Shown here in pieces: positions 24,828 through 33,382 of a DNA stretch of 43,916 nucleotides (position 1 is its first letter; the number at the start of each line of letters is the position of its first letter). The notes beneath the pieces were generated by a model. That model was not told the DNA's origin, ran no database searches, and saw only the letters and a list, made by a program, of their open reading frames with translations. The DNA comes from Flavobacteriales bacterium (GTDB lineage Bacteria; Bacteroidota; Bacteroidia; Flavobacteriales_D; JAHECK01), in contig JAUVAY010000003.1 in NCBI GenBank assembly GCA_030591505.1, positions 1-43,916 of the forward strand, written 5' to 3'. The position numbers and the translations under genes were made by a program.

Positions 24828-25410
24828 CCTTTTGCTTGATCAAAAGGAATCAAAAATCAAGAAAGAAGGACTTAGTTATCAACTAAGGGCCAGGTTTGTG
24901 GGACGCCGTCCCTCTCTGAACAAATGTTAAAACATTATAAACGTAATGGAACTCCTTGGGTCGTTCTAAAGGAGGACATTGTCTTATTGACAATGAGCCA
25001 GGTTTGCGGGGTGATTGTTTTAACACATTTGTCCATTTACGACCACGCAGCCCTACCATTCTTTCTGGCCAACGCACTTCTTCCACTATTTGTTAATTTA
25101 AAGTCTACTCTTAATTGAATTAAAATGTTTTATGAGCGCTATGAAGATATTGCCTAACAAGTGATATTAAGGTGTGATGGCTTATCCAATACGGCGGGCC
25201 TGTGATGGGGTGAATATAAAAATGCGTAATAATAAATGAAAGGGGCTTGTCCTCTGGTTTGGCTACAAACCAATACTTTCATATTGTTATAGCATTTTTA
25301 TAGAGCGGGGAGTAGCATCGTATTGGAAAGATTTTCATCCCACATTCTCGCTCAATTGTCTTTAAACAATTGCCGCTTTTCTAAAAAGTAACGTAAAGAA
25401 TAAAAATTGG
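24828..25410. repeat. Structured non-coding repeat-like region
   Basis: About 580 bp without a believable gene. It opens with CCTTTTG-CTTGAT-CAAAAGG, a hairpin of a type common at the edge of intergenic repeats in this phylum. It then has two units AAAGRAGGA - hairpin - RGCCAGGTTTGYGGG at about 24862-24905 and 24968-25010, whose 7-bp stems differ in sequence (CTTAGTT/AACTAAG and CATTGTC/GACAATG). Further on are CAATTGT/ACAATTG at 25353-25372 and CTAAAAAGTAACGTAAAG near 25381, resembling the opposite edge of such repeats. The ORFs listed here (24883-25086, 24924-25118) span the repeat units and are not family-like. Confidence 0.5.
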
Positions 25411-25502
25411 ATAATTATTCTTGGAAGAATAAATGGTAGTTACAAAAATATGGTCAACCTGTATCAGGGACATACAAACTTCCAGCTGTGCTTTGTGCTT
25501 CT

Positions 25503-27224
25503 CTACACCTCCTCGCTTATCACCTGCTTATAAGTTCCAAGATCCCTAAGATCCGACCTTCTGATATAAGCGATCTTACCCCTATTCTCATCACCTTTCG
25601 CTTTGATAAATAGCTCAGCTATATTTTTGTAAGAAGGATCACGCATCGCATCTTGCAATAATAAATGTCCCATTACAATATTACCCGCAACCTCAACCAA
25701 TCGTCGTGCATGAAAATCAGTAAATTCACTGTCATCAGTTGCTTTTACTTCCTCAACGACCTCTTCGTAAGCATGAGTCATTTTTGCCAGCTCGCGTTTT
25801 AGGTATTCCGATTCCGGATTGACAGGCATCGCTTCGTATTCTTTGATTTTCGTTAAATAAACTCCCGTCATAACTCCTCGTATTGCAGCAATCACCTGTA
25901 ATTGAGACGTTCCTTCATAAATAGAGGTTATTCTCGCATCTCGAAAAATTCGTTCAATTGGGAAATCTTTCATAAATCCTGCTCCACCATGAACCTGAAG
26001 TGCATCATAGGCAATAGTATTACTTAATTCCGAGGCGGTGAGCTTTAATAATGGCGTAAACACATCCGCAAAACGCTGATAGGTCTTCATCTCTGTCCGC
26101 TCTTCCTTTTCTAACTTTCTATCCTCAGAAATTTCGATATAGCACTTGTACATATCCACCATCCTTGCAGTTTCATAAAGCAAAGAACGATGTGCAGCAA
26201 TATTTATTCGCATATTGGTCAGCATTTCATAAACAGCAGGAAACTGAATGATGGGCTTTCCAAACTGGGCTCTTTCCTTCGCATATTTTAAGGCTTCTCG
26301 ATAGGCAGCTTCCGCTATCCCGATCGACTGTGCACCAACACCCAAACGAGCAGAATTCATCAAAGACATCACATATTTGATCAATCCCATTCTTCGGTTT
26401 CCAATTAAATAGGCAGGAGCATCATCAAAAACCAATTCACAAGTTGGTGAGCCTTTTATACCAAGCTTGCGCTCAATACGTCTTACTTTAACCGCCTTCT
26501 CTCTTCTATCATAAACGAATAATGATAATCCACGTGCATCTTGCGATCCTTCTTCAGAACGAGCCAATACCAATGAAATATCAGCATCTCCGTTAGTGAT
26601 AAATCGCTTAACTCCATTTAAAGTCCACGTATCTTTATCTGCGTTATAAATCGCTTTTAACTGAACCGCCTGCAGATCAGACCCCGCATCGGGTTCTGTC
26701 AGGTCCATAGCTGCTGTCGCTCCTTTACTGAACATCGGTAAATATTCATCCTTCAACTTCTCAGAAGCAAATTCATAAATTGTTTCTGCACAATCTTGTA
26801 AGCCCCAGATATTGGCAAATCCAGCATCAGCACGTGAGATCATTTCACCCGCAATAATATAGGGTGTGATGGCAAAGTTCAATCCTTTATATTTTCTTGG
26901 TAAGGTCATACCGATCAATCCGGCTTCTACCAATGCATCGTAGTTCTCTTCCGTCCCTCGAGCATATTTAACTTCATTATCAATAAGTGAAGGTCCTTCT
27001 GCATCGACTGATTCGGCATTAGGATCGATCACATCTCCACTGATCTCCCCAACGATCTCTAATACTTTCTCATAGTTATCCATAGCGTCCTCGAAATCCT
27101 GAGGCGCATAATCAAACTTTTCTTTCTCAGCAAAATCTCTCTCCTTAAGATCAATGATCTTTTTCATTAATGGATGAGTAAGATGAAATTTTAACTCGGG
27201 GTTGTCATTAAAAAAATTAGCCAT
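25503..27224 (-). CDS. Acyl-CoA dehydrogenase, long Bacteroidota form
   Basis: A 573-aa FAD enzyme that oxidises acyl-CoA to enoyl-CoA and passes electrons to ETF. AMDLTEPDAGSDLQ (flavin/substrate region near 160-175), RFITNGDADISLV, and YEGTSQLQ with the catalytic glutamate near residue 430 are visible; RERAQFGKPIIQFPAV-like sequence is in the middle helix bundle. The extra C-terminal 110 residues make it longer than the ~380-aa classic enzymes and fit the long subfamily. It follows etfA by 6 bp, so dehydrogenase and electron acceptor are one operon. The acyl chain preference cannot be told from sequence. Confidence 0.94.
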   Translation of the reverse strand: MANFFNDNPELKFHLTHPLMKKIIDLKERDFAEKEKFDYAPQDFEDAMDNYEKVLEIVGEISGDVIDPNAESVDAEGPSLIDNEVKYARGTEENYDALVEAGLIGMTLPRKYKGLNFAITPYIIAGEMISRADAGFANIWGLQDCAETIYEFASEKLKDEYLPMFSKGATAAMDLTEPDAGSDLQAVQLKAIYNADKDTWTLNGVKRFITNGDADISLVLARSEEGSQDARGLSLFVYDRREKAVKVRRIERKLGIKGSPTCELVFDDAPAYLIGNRRMGLIKYVMSLMNSARLGVGAQSIGIAEAAYREALKYAKERAQFGKPIIQFPAVYEMLTNMRINIAAHRSLLYETARMVDMYKCYIEISEDRKLEKEERTEMKTYQRFADVFTPLLKLTASELSNTIAYDALQVHGGAGFMKDFPIERIFRDARITSIYEGTSQLQVIAAIRGVMTGVYLTKIKEYEAMPVNPESEYLKRELAKMTHAYEEVVEEVKATDDSEFTDFHARRLVEVAGNIVMGHLLLQDAMRDPSYKNIAELFIKAKGDENRGKIAYIRRSDLRDLGTYKQVISEEV

Positions 27225-27230
27225 TATGAT

Positions 27231-28250
27231 CTATTTAGTATGTTCTTTATAAGATTTTATCATTTTCGGGATCACTGTTCCCACCTTTCCGTTTATCACG
27301 TAATCGGCAATTTTATTTATCGGTGCATGCGGATCGGTATTAATGGAAATGATCATCGCTGATTTATCCATTCCGGCAGTATGCTGTATCTGACCAGATA
27401 TTCCACACGCTATATAAAGTTTTGGTCGGACTGTCAATCCTGTTTGTCCAACCTGCCTGTTGTGATCAACAAAACCCGCATCTACAGCTGCTCTTGAAGC
27501 ACCTACTTCACCTCCCAATACATCAGACAGCTCATAAAGAAGATTGAAATCATCTTTCGAACCAACGCCATAACCTCCAGATATAATAATATTGGAATTC
27601 TTAAGATCCACTTCACTTTTTTCAATGTGACGCTCAATGATCTTCACTACCATATCCGTTTCAGATACATAGTCATCCACCTTGATCTTAACTACTTTTC
27701 CCTTCTTTACTTTTTTTACCGTTTCCTTTTTCATCACCCCTTCGCGAACAGTAGCAAGTTGTGGTAAAGTATCGGGAGTAATAATGGTTGCGATAATATT
27801 CCCTCCAAAAGCGGGTCTGATCTGCATCAGTAGATCTTTATATTCCTTCTTCGATTTTTTATCGGTATAATCTCCTATCTCTAACTCTGTACAATCAGCT
27901 GTTAAGCCGCACATTAATTTTGAAGAAACGCGTGGCGCCAGATCACGACCAATGGAAGTCGCACCAAAAAGTCCAACTTTAGGTTTTTCCTCCTCGAAGA
28001 TTCCCGAAACAATAGCAGCATGAGGTAAAGTCAAGTAAGGATACAAACGTTTATCATCAGCAATATGGATAATATCAACGCCGAAGCCGAAAAGTTCGTC
28101 TTCAACATCTTTGATCTTATTTCCTAAAACGATGGCTTCTAATTCGCATTTCAGATCATTCGCTAATGAACGACCTTTAGAAAGAATCTCTAGACTCACT
28201 TCAGCGATCTTGCCTTCTTCTATTTCGCAGTAAACAAATACGTTATTCAT
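27231..28250 (-). CDS. etfA: Electron transfer flavoprotein subunit alpha
   Basis: EtfA of 339 aa. The C-terminal FAD-binding domain shows GASRAAVDAGFVDHNRQVGQTG, YIACGISGQIQHTAGM and IISINTDPHAPI, all diagnostic. The N-terminal domain packs against EtfB. It takes electrons from acyl-CoA dehydrogenases and hands them to the quinone pool. It lies between etfB (24-bp gap) and the acyl-CoA dehydrogenase gene (6-bp gap). Confidence 0.96.
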   Translation of the reverse strand: MNNVFVYCEIEEGKIAEVSLEILSKGRSLANDLKCELEAIVLGNKIKDVEDELFGFGVDIIHIADDKRLYPYLTLPHAAIVSGIFEEEKPKVGLFGATSIGRDLAPRVSSKLMCGLTADCTELEIGDYTDKKSKKEYKDLLMQIRPAFGGNIIATIITPDTLPQLATVREGVMKKETVKKVKKGKVVKIKVDDYVSETDMVVKIIERHIEKSEVDLKNSNIIISGGYGVGSKDDFNLLYELSDVLGGEVGASRAAVDAGFVDHNRQVGQTGLTVRPKLYIACGISGQIQHTAGMDKSAMIISINTDPHAPINKIADYVINGKVGTVIPKMIKSYKEHTK

Positions 28251-28274
28251 TTATAAATTTTTTAATTTCTTATT

Positions 28275-29150
28275 CTATCCAATATTGTGATGTTCCACCA
28301 ATTCAGCCATCAACTGATCAATATCCTTATCAGTAGCTTCCAGAACTTTTGAATCCTTTGTAGTGAAAACGATATTGGTTACCTGTTTTACTTTTGTCGG
28401 AGAACCCGATAAACCTAAGTATACATCATCTGCTTTTAGGTCATTGATATCCCACTCGATAATATCGAGGTAATGACGTGTATCGTGCAGACTTATGTAA
28501 TCTTCCGACTCGTGATGCATTTCTGAAGGCGTACAGGCATGTTTATATTTCATTAAGAATTTTGCATTCCTACTTCTGCAATCAGGTGCAGATGCGGTAA
28601 CGGTCATTAATAAAGGTAATTTTGCTTCTACTGTTTCTACTCCATTCTCGAGTCGTCGCACAGCAGTGATCTTATTCTTCTCGACAGAAATTATCTCCTC
28701 AACATAGGTGATTTGTGGTATATTCAACTTCTCGGCCGACTGTGGACCAACCTGCGCTGTATCACCGTCGATCGCTTGTCTTCCTGCAAGGATGAGATCA
28801 TACTTTTTGATCTTCTTAATGGCTAATGACAGCACATAAGATGTTGCCAAGGTATCAGAACCTGCAAATTTTCTATCGGTAATTAAGATCCCTCCATCGG
28901 CACCTCTAAACATTGCTTCTCGAATGATGCTTGCCGCACGAACAGGACCCATCGTCACCAAAGTGATCGTAGTTCCTGGGTACTTATCTTTTAATAGTAA
29001 AGCTTGTTCTAAGGCTTTTAAATCCTCAGGGTTAAAAATAGCCGGTAAGGCAGCTCTGTTTACCGTTCCATTCGCTTTCATCGCATCCTTACCCACATTA
29101 CGTGTATCGGGTACTTGTTTAGCTAATACAATAATTTTTAGACCGCTCAT
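28275..29150 (-). CDS. etfB: Electron transfer flavoprotein subunit beta
   Basis: EtfB of 291 aa, longer than the ~250-aa mitochondrial type. KIIVLAKQVPDTRNVG at the N-terminus, NPEDLKALEQALLLKD, DLILAGRQAIDGDTAQVGPQ (nucleotide-binding motif near residue 118-137) and TVTASAPDCRSRNAKFLMKYK are visible. First gene of the etfB-etfA-acyl-CoA dehydrogenase operon on the minus strand. The extension relative to shorter EtfB proteins resembles that of Bacteroidota and some bifurcating ETFs; bifurcation cannot be inferred from this alone. Confidence 0.96.
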   Translation of the reverse strand: MSGLKIIVLAKQVPDTRNVGKDAMKANGTVNRAALPAIFNPEDLKALEQALLLKDKYPGTTITLVTMGPVRAASIIREAMFRGADGGILITDRKFAGSDTLATSYVLSLAIKKIKKYDLILAGRQAIDGDTAQVGPQSAEKLNIPQITYVEEIISVEKNKITAVRRLENGVETVEAKLPLLMTVTASAPDCRSRNAKFLMKYKHACTPSEMHHESEDYISLHDTRHYLDIIEWDINDLKADDVYLGLSGSPTKVKQVTNIVFTTKDSKVLEATDKDIDQLMAELVEHHNIG

Positions 29151-29445
29151 ATTTTTATAAATTCATTTACAAATAATCAATGTTTAATCCCGAAAATTCG
29201 GGACAAAATCTTAAATCCAAAATCCAAAACTCAAAAACCACTTCCTCCACGCTTCAAACTTCGAGCTTCAAGCTCCGCGCTCCATTCTCCGTGCTCCGTG
29301 CTTCGAGCTTCGAGCTTCGAGCTCCATTAACTAACTTGGAATAACTTTCTAAGCCTCTAATTAATTTCCCTATAAAATAAAGCAATAAACAGGGCGTATA
29401 AAATGACATATATGAGTTTTAAAAATGAGATTTGGTAGCATTTTC
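29151..29445. repeat. Intergenic region with low-complexity CTTCGAGCTT-type repeats
   Basis: No gene is seen. TCCCGAA-AA-TTCGGGA at 29188-29203 is a short hairpin. From about 29241 to 29323 the sequence is built from variants of 'GCTTCGAGCTTC' and 'GCTCCGTGCTCC', a low-complexity pyrimidine-rich pattern repeated about ten times. Such tracts occur between genes in many Bacteroidota; their function is unknown. Confidence 0.6.
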
Positions 29446-29453
29446 TATTTTTG
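29446..29453 (+). promoter_or_regulatory. -7 promoter box TATTTTTG of the acetyltransferase-like gene
   Basis: TATTTTTG matches TAnnTTTG and ends 7 bp before the ATG at 29461, so the transcript would start almost at the start codon. This also argues against the ORF-track start at 29425, which lies upstream of the box. Confidence 0.5.
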
Positions 29454-29460
29454 TAGCACA

Positions 29461-30090
29461 ATGAGTAGAAAAATTGACATCTCCAATTGGAATAGAAAAG
29501 AGCATTTTGAATTCTTTTCACGTTTTGACGAACCCTTTTTTAGTATTGTAGCTGAAGTAGATTGTTCAATTGCCTACAAAAAAGCTAAAGAAAATAAGCA
29601 TTCCTTTTTTGCTTACTACCTCTATAAATCCTTACAAGCAGTAAATGAAGTAGAAGAATTCAGGATGCGAATAGAAGGTGATGATGTAGTTGTTTTCGAT
29701 AAGATCCATGCTGCAACTACCATCGGTAGAGAAGATGGGACTTTTGGCTTTTCGTTTGTTCATTTTTCTTCCGACTTCAATCTATTTAAGGAAGGACTGA
29801 ATAAAGAAATCAAAAATGTAAAAGAGTCGACGGGAATCAGGTTCAATGAAGACGCAAAACGATTGGATGCTATTCACTTTTCTACCATTCCATGGCAATC
29901 ATTTACCGCTTTGACCCATGCCCGGGATTTTAAATATAAAGACAGTACGCCGAAGATCACTTTTGGAAAATTGTTTTTAAGGGATGGAAAAAAGATCATG
30001 CCGGTAGCAGTCAATGTACATCATGGATTGGTGGATGCCTTTCATCTTTCTAAATTTCTTGATGTTTTTCAGGCTTTATTGGATGAGTAA
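29461..30090 (+). CDS. Chloramphenicol acetyltransferase-like protein
   Basis: About 209 aa from the ATG at 29461 (MSRKIDISNW); the track start is 12 codons upstream and precedes the promoter box. The fold markers of the CatA family are present: the N-terminal WNRKEHFEFF, FSFVHF in the middle, and VNVHHGLVDAFHLS with the catalytic His188 and Asp192 (HHxxxDA). Conserved F/Y residues of the chloramphenicol pocket cannot be judged by eye. Bacteroidota carry many CatA-like proteins that do not confer resistance, so an acetyl-CoA-dependent acyltransferase of unknown acceptor is the safe call. It is monocistronic. Confidence 0.85.
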   Translation: MSRKIDISNWNRKEHFEFFSRFDEPFFSIVAEVDCSIAYKKAKENKHSFFAYYLYKSLQAVNEVEEFRMRIEGDDVVVFDKIHAATTIGREDGTFGFSFVHFSSDFNLFKEGLNKEIKNVKESTGIRFNEDAKRLDAIHFSTIPWQSFTALTHARDFKYKDSTPKITFGKLFLRDGKKIMPVAVNVHHGLVDAFHLSKFLDVFQALLDE

Positions 30091-30097
30091 GTAAAAA

Positions 30098-30132
30098 ATG
30101 AACCGCGGAATGCGCAGAGAATCGCTAAAAAC
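30098..30132 (+). repeat. Copy of the AACCGC-type interspersed repeat
   Basis: GAACCGCGGAATGCGCAGAG followed by AATCGCTAAAAAC is a copy of the family seen at 30690-30760 and 11524. It lies exactly between the stop of the acetyltransferase-like gene and the convergent stop of the next gene. Confidence 0.5.
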
Positions 30133-30612
30133 TTAATGCAATTTGGAAAGACAATGCATATAGGCTTTAAACTGCATATTATTTTCGATCGCCTGATTAT
30201 ACATATATACCTTACAATCCAGGATTAAATAATTTTTAATTTTTGAAATATCATCCTTGCTTAACTTAAACTCGGCATAATGCGTATAAGTTCCATCCAG
30301 GTTCTTATAAAAATTTGTGGCTACCTCTTTTTCAATTGTATACCCTTTTTGAAAACGTATTGATACATTCCCTCCTTTCTTATCAAATTTAGAAACGGCA
30401 CTCACTCGCATATAAGTAACTTCTACTCCATTTGTTACCAGTTTTCTGAAACTGATCGACCTGTCAAATGGAGATTTATACTTTGCTTCTCCTGTCATCA
30501 CATCCTTTTCGATAGTTATATAACCGCAATACGCATCGAGGTCAGGATAATTTTGGGAATAAGCAACTAAAGAAGAGGCAAGCAACAATAGACTAAAGAG
30601 GTATTTTTTCAT
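30133..30612 (-). CDS. Secreted protein of unknown function
   Basis: I start at the internal ATG that begins a clean signal peptide (MKKYLFSLLLLASSLVAYSQ); the ORF track begins 22 codons earlier. The mature protein is about 140 aa, rich in beta-strand patterns (YPDLDAYCGYITIEKDVMTG, VEVTYMRVSAVSK, GNVSIRFQKGYTIEKE), with three cysteines in all, including CGYI and LDCKVY, that could form a disulfide. No family recognised. It is monocistronic and convergent with the acetyltransferase-like gene. Confidence 0.65.
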   Translation of the reverse strand: MKKYLFSLLLLASSLVAYSQNYPDLDAYCGYITIEKDVMTGEAKYKSPFDRSISFRKLVTNGVEVTYMRVSAVSKFDKKGGNVSIRFQKGYTIEKEVATNFYKNLDGTYTHYAEFKLSKDDISKIKNYLILDCKVYMYNQAIENNMQFKAYMHCLSKLH

Positions 30613-30678
30613 GATAAGCTTGAGATCTAAATTATTAAAAAACGAACTTAAGAATAATACTCTAATTATTTTCCGCAT

Positions 30679-31044
30679 ATATAAATACTTAGCGCATTTT
30701 TAGCGTTCTCTGCGGTTAGGCATTAATAATAGAACCGCTGAATGCGCTGAGAAACGCAAATATTGATAAATCCAACCACTATAATTTCTCGCCAAGACAC
30801 TAAGCCGCAAAAAAAGAGGGAGTGAAAGACGCAAACCTGTCAAGACAGGTGTTTTAAAAAACTGGAAAATGTTCTGATCCAAATTTAAAACGGCTTTGCA
30901 AAAAACTCTGAAAGGTTTTTTTTGTTTGGGTATAAGATATAGATCAGCATTGCTATTTCAATTATACTAATCCAATATAATGATGTTAATCATAAATCAT
31001 TGATAATGCATTTAATATATTAGCTACGCACTAATAGTATAAAA
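30679..31044. repeat. Repeat-rich intergenic region upstream of the nuclease-domain gene
   Basis: No gene is seen. It has an inverted pair of AACCGC-type repeats: the minus-strand copy 30690-30719 (AGCGTTCTCTGCGGTTA read on plus) and the plus-strand copy 30731-30758 (AACCGCTGAATGCGCTGAG). Further along are CGCCAAGACACTAAGCCGCA near 30790, a perfect hairpin ACCTGTC-AA-GACAGGT at 30835-30850, and a half element CTCTGAAAGGTTTTTT near 30907. The remaining AT-rich 110 bp before 31045 probably hold the promoter, but no clear TAnnTTTG box was found. Confidence 0.55.
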
Positions 31045-32064
31045 ATGGCGTATCCAACACAAATAATTAAAGCACTCAAAAAATCATTAGGAGCATTCGA
31101 TTTTAATGAAGCTATCGATAAATCTGATAACGAAGCAAAAACAAGGATGTATCTAGTAGAGCCTTTTTTTAAAACACTTGAATTTAGAGGTGGATATAGT
31201 GATGGTGAACTCCAACCTGAATTCAATGCTGACTATGCAGATTTAAAAGGCAAAAAGGTAGATTATGTGATACAGTTTAAAGGTAAACCGGAAATAATTA
31301 TTGAAGTAAAGAAGGCTAACCTAAAGCTAACAAATCTACACCTACGACAATTGAATGAGTATTTTCATTATTTAAAGGACGCAAAAATTGGTGTCCTTAC
31401 CAATGGAGTTGATTACCAGTTTTATTGTAGAAACAAAGATAAAGGAGGAGGACTACACCCTACACCTTTTTTCACTTTTAAGTTTGGTGATTCAGATAGT
31501 GGTTCAATAGATCAACTGGCGGCATTCTACGCCACGACGATTGACACGAAAGCTATCATTGAGGAAGCTCAAGAACTGTTCTTTTTAGAATCTTTTGAAG
31601 AGGCATTATTTAAGGAACTTTCTAATCCTACAAGGGAATTTGTAAAAGCTATTTATTCAAGGATGGGTGGATCAAGAATGAGTGAAACAGCAGAGAAACA
31701 AGTCACGAGTTTGATAAACTCAATATCTATTAAATCTGCTTTAGATAGATTGATTTCGGAGGAAACAAGCAAAGCAAATACTGGGATTATTACTACCCAT
31801 GAAGAACTAAAAGCATATCATTTTATCGTAGCACTGCTTGCCCAAAACAAGCAAATTGAAACTAGTTCGATTGGATATAGAGACTTGAAAGGTAAATTCA
31901 GTATTCTTATTGATGATAATCAAAAGAAGAAAATTTGTGACTTGTATATTTCACCAACTTCACAGAGGATAGAAATTGCTGGAGAAAAATTTGAGATTCC
32001 TGATGTTGATAGTATTGTTAAGCTAAAGAAAAAACTGACTGATAAGGCCGTATCATTATTGTAA
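31045..32064 (+). CDS. Restriction-type protein with HSDR_N-like PD-(D/E)XK domain
   Basis: A 339-aa protein with an N-terminal nuclease-like domain of the type I restriction R-subunit family (HSDR_N_2): EAKTRMYLVEPFFKTLEFRGG, then the PD-(D/E)XK core with Asp73 in KVDYVIQF and Glu87-Val-Lys89 in IIIEVKKA, then GVLTNGVDYQFYC. The C-terminal region (ITTHEELKAYHFIVALLAQ ... GKFSILIDD ... DLYI) matches the tail seen in stand-alone 'type I restriction endonuclease' proteins. There is no helicase or methyltransferase, so it is not a full restriction system. It is 5 bp upstream of a potassium channel gene. Role in defence is possible but unproven. Confidence 0.82.
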   Translation: MAYPTQIIKALKKSLGAFDFNEAIDKSDNEAKTRMYLVEPFFKTLEFRGGYSDGELQPEFNADYADLKGKKVDYVIQFKGKPEIIIEVKKANLKLTNLHLRQLNEYFHYLKDAKIGVLTNGVDYQFYCRNKDKGGGLHPTPFFTFKFGDSDSGSIDQLAAFYATTIDTKAIIEEAQELFFLESFEEALFKELSNPTREFVKAIYSRMGGSRMSETAEKQVTSLINSISIKSALDRLISEETSKANTGIITTHEELKAYHFIVALLAQNKQIETSSIGYRDLKGKFSILIDDNQKKKICDLYISPTSQRIEIAGEKFEIPDVDSIVKLKKKLTDKAVSLL

Positions 32065-32069
32065 TCAGC

Positions 32070-32804
32070 ATGAGAAAAAAATTAAGATCTATAATTGAAG
32101 ATACTTCAACAAAAGCTGGTAGAAATTTCGATTATTTCATACAGTTTTTAATACTGTTGTCCTTAATTTCTTTTTCGGTAGAAACACTTCCTGATAATAG
32201 CTCTACTACAGTACAAATACTTAAGTACATTGATGTTTTTTGTGTAGGGATTTTCTCCATTGAGTACATGCTAAGAATCTACGTAGCTAAAAAACCTTTA
32301 AGCTACATCTTCAGCTTTTATGGAATTATTGACGTCCTAGCGATATTCCCTTTTTATTTAAGAACTGGAATGGATCTAAGGGCATTGAGAACATTTAGGG
32401 TATTTAGAGTATTCAGAGCCCTAAAGCTGATTAGATATAATAGAGCATTAAAGAGGTTTCATATTGCCGCAGGAGTTGTAAAGGAAGAGTTAGTTCTATT
32501 CTCTATTGTTACCGGCATACTGATCTTTTTATCAGCTTCGGGTATTTACTTTTTCGAGAATGAAGCACAGCCTGAAGCTTTTAAATCAATCTTCCATAGT
32601 CTGTGGTGGGCTGTTGTATCTTTAACTACCGTTGGGTATGGTGATGTAGTTCCTATAACAGCAGGTGGGCGGATTTTTACCTTTTTTGTACTAGTTGTAG
32701 GAGTCGGTGTTGTTACAGTTCCTGCGGGGCTTGTAGCTACGGCATTGTCGAAAGCTAGGGAGATAGAGGAAGAGGAAAGAGAGAATATTAATACAAAACC
32801 ATAA
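32070..32804 (+). CDS. Voltage-gated potassium channel, six-helix type
   Basis: A 244-aa Kv-like channel subunit. S1 starts near residue 23, S2 and S3 near 50-70 and 82-97, and the voltage sensor S4 is rich in arginine (LRALRTFRVFRVFRALKLIR, residues 103-122). S5, the pore helix and the potassium filter TTVGYGD (186-192) follow, then S6 (FFVLVVGVGVVTVPAGLVATAL) and a short charged coiled end. No cytoplasmic regulatory domain (RCK or cyclic-nucleotide). It begins 5 bp after the nuclease-domain gene and is followed after 5 bp by a lipoprotein gene, so all three look like one operon. Confidence 0.93.
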   Translation: MRKKLRSIIEDTSTKAGRNFDYFIQFLILLSLISFSVETLPDNSSTTVQILKYIDVFCVGIFSIEYMLRIYVAKKPLSYIFSFYGIIDVLAIFPFYLRTGMDLRALRTFRVFRVFRALKLIRYNRALKRFHIAAGVVKEELVLFSIVTGILIFLSASGIYFFENEAQPEAFKSIFHSLWWAVVSLTTVGYGDVVPITAGGRIFTFFVLVVGVGVVTVPAGLVATALSKAREIEEEERENINTKP

Positions 32805-32809
32805 TTAAA

Positions 32810-33319
32810 ATGAAAAAACTAATAATTTTAATCTTTCTAACTCCATTATTTTTAAGTTGTGGAAATTCGAATGCAACAACTGAATCATTAAATCCTGGTG
32901 ATAGTCTATTTGTGGACAACAACTTACGAATCTTGGCTTTTTCCCGAGTACACAGAACCAACTCAAAAGGATATGTTGACGGTCATGCTCAGGTCGATAG
33001 CAATAAATTTGAATCTGTTTTAGCAAATTTCGATAGAAAATTCTTCTTCAACCGTGAGAAAACGTTTGTCGGAACTTTCGAAAATATTTGTGAATATGAC
33101 GCTGAATATGTGGTCGTGAACCTCCAACAAGACATTAAAAAAGAGATATTAAAAGACAAAGAACATTTTGGCAAGAAGATAAAAGCTGACAAGAAAATAT
33201 TTTATTCTGGAGAAATCAGCAAGGGTGTGATTCTTGAGAATTTTCCAAGCGAAATTTATATTGAACTTAGTGGATTGAATAATGCCTCTGCCGATTCGGT
33301 TTTCAACGTGCATAAATAA
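32810..33319 (+). CDS. Lipoprotein of unknown function
   Basis: A 169-aa lipoprotein with signal and lipobox FLSC (Cys18: LIFLTPLFLSCGNSNA). The mature part has predicted strands (NNLRILAFSRVHRTNSKGY, AEYVVVNLQQD, KIFYSGEISKGVILEN) with no cysteines shaped as a motif. No family recognised. It starts 5 bp after the potassium channel gene, so probably belongs to that operon. Confidence 0.7.
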   Translation: MKKLIILIFLTPLFLSCGNSNATTESLNPGDSLFVDNNLRILAFSRVHRTNSKGYVDGHAQVDSNKFESVLANFDRKFFFNREKTFVGTFENICEYDAEYVVVNLQQDIKKEILKDKEHFGKKIKADKKIFYSGEISKGVILENFPSEIYIELSGLNNASADSVFNVHK

Positions 33320-33382
33320 GGCTAACGAAAGGAAATATCGAAATAAACGCTATCGAATGCAAGGAAAATTGAAGAAGAGGAA

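Noticed and set aside
24883-25118. ORFs 24883-25086 (-) and 24924-25118 (+)
   Set aside because: They overlap each other on opposite strands, cross both hairpin repeat units and resemble no family; the region is better read as non-coding repeat.
29461-30090. Chloramphenicol resistance gene
   Set aside because: Only the CatA-like fold and HHxxxDA motif are visible; many such proteins do not act on chloramphenicol, so a resistance claim is not supported.
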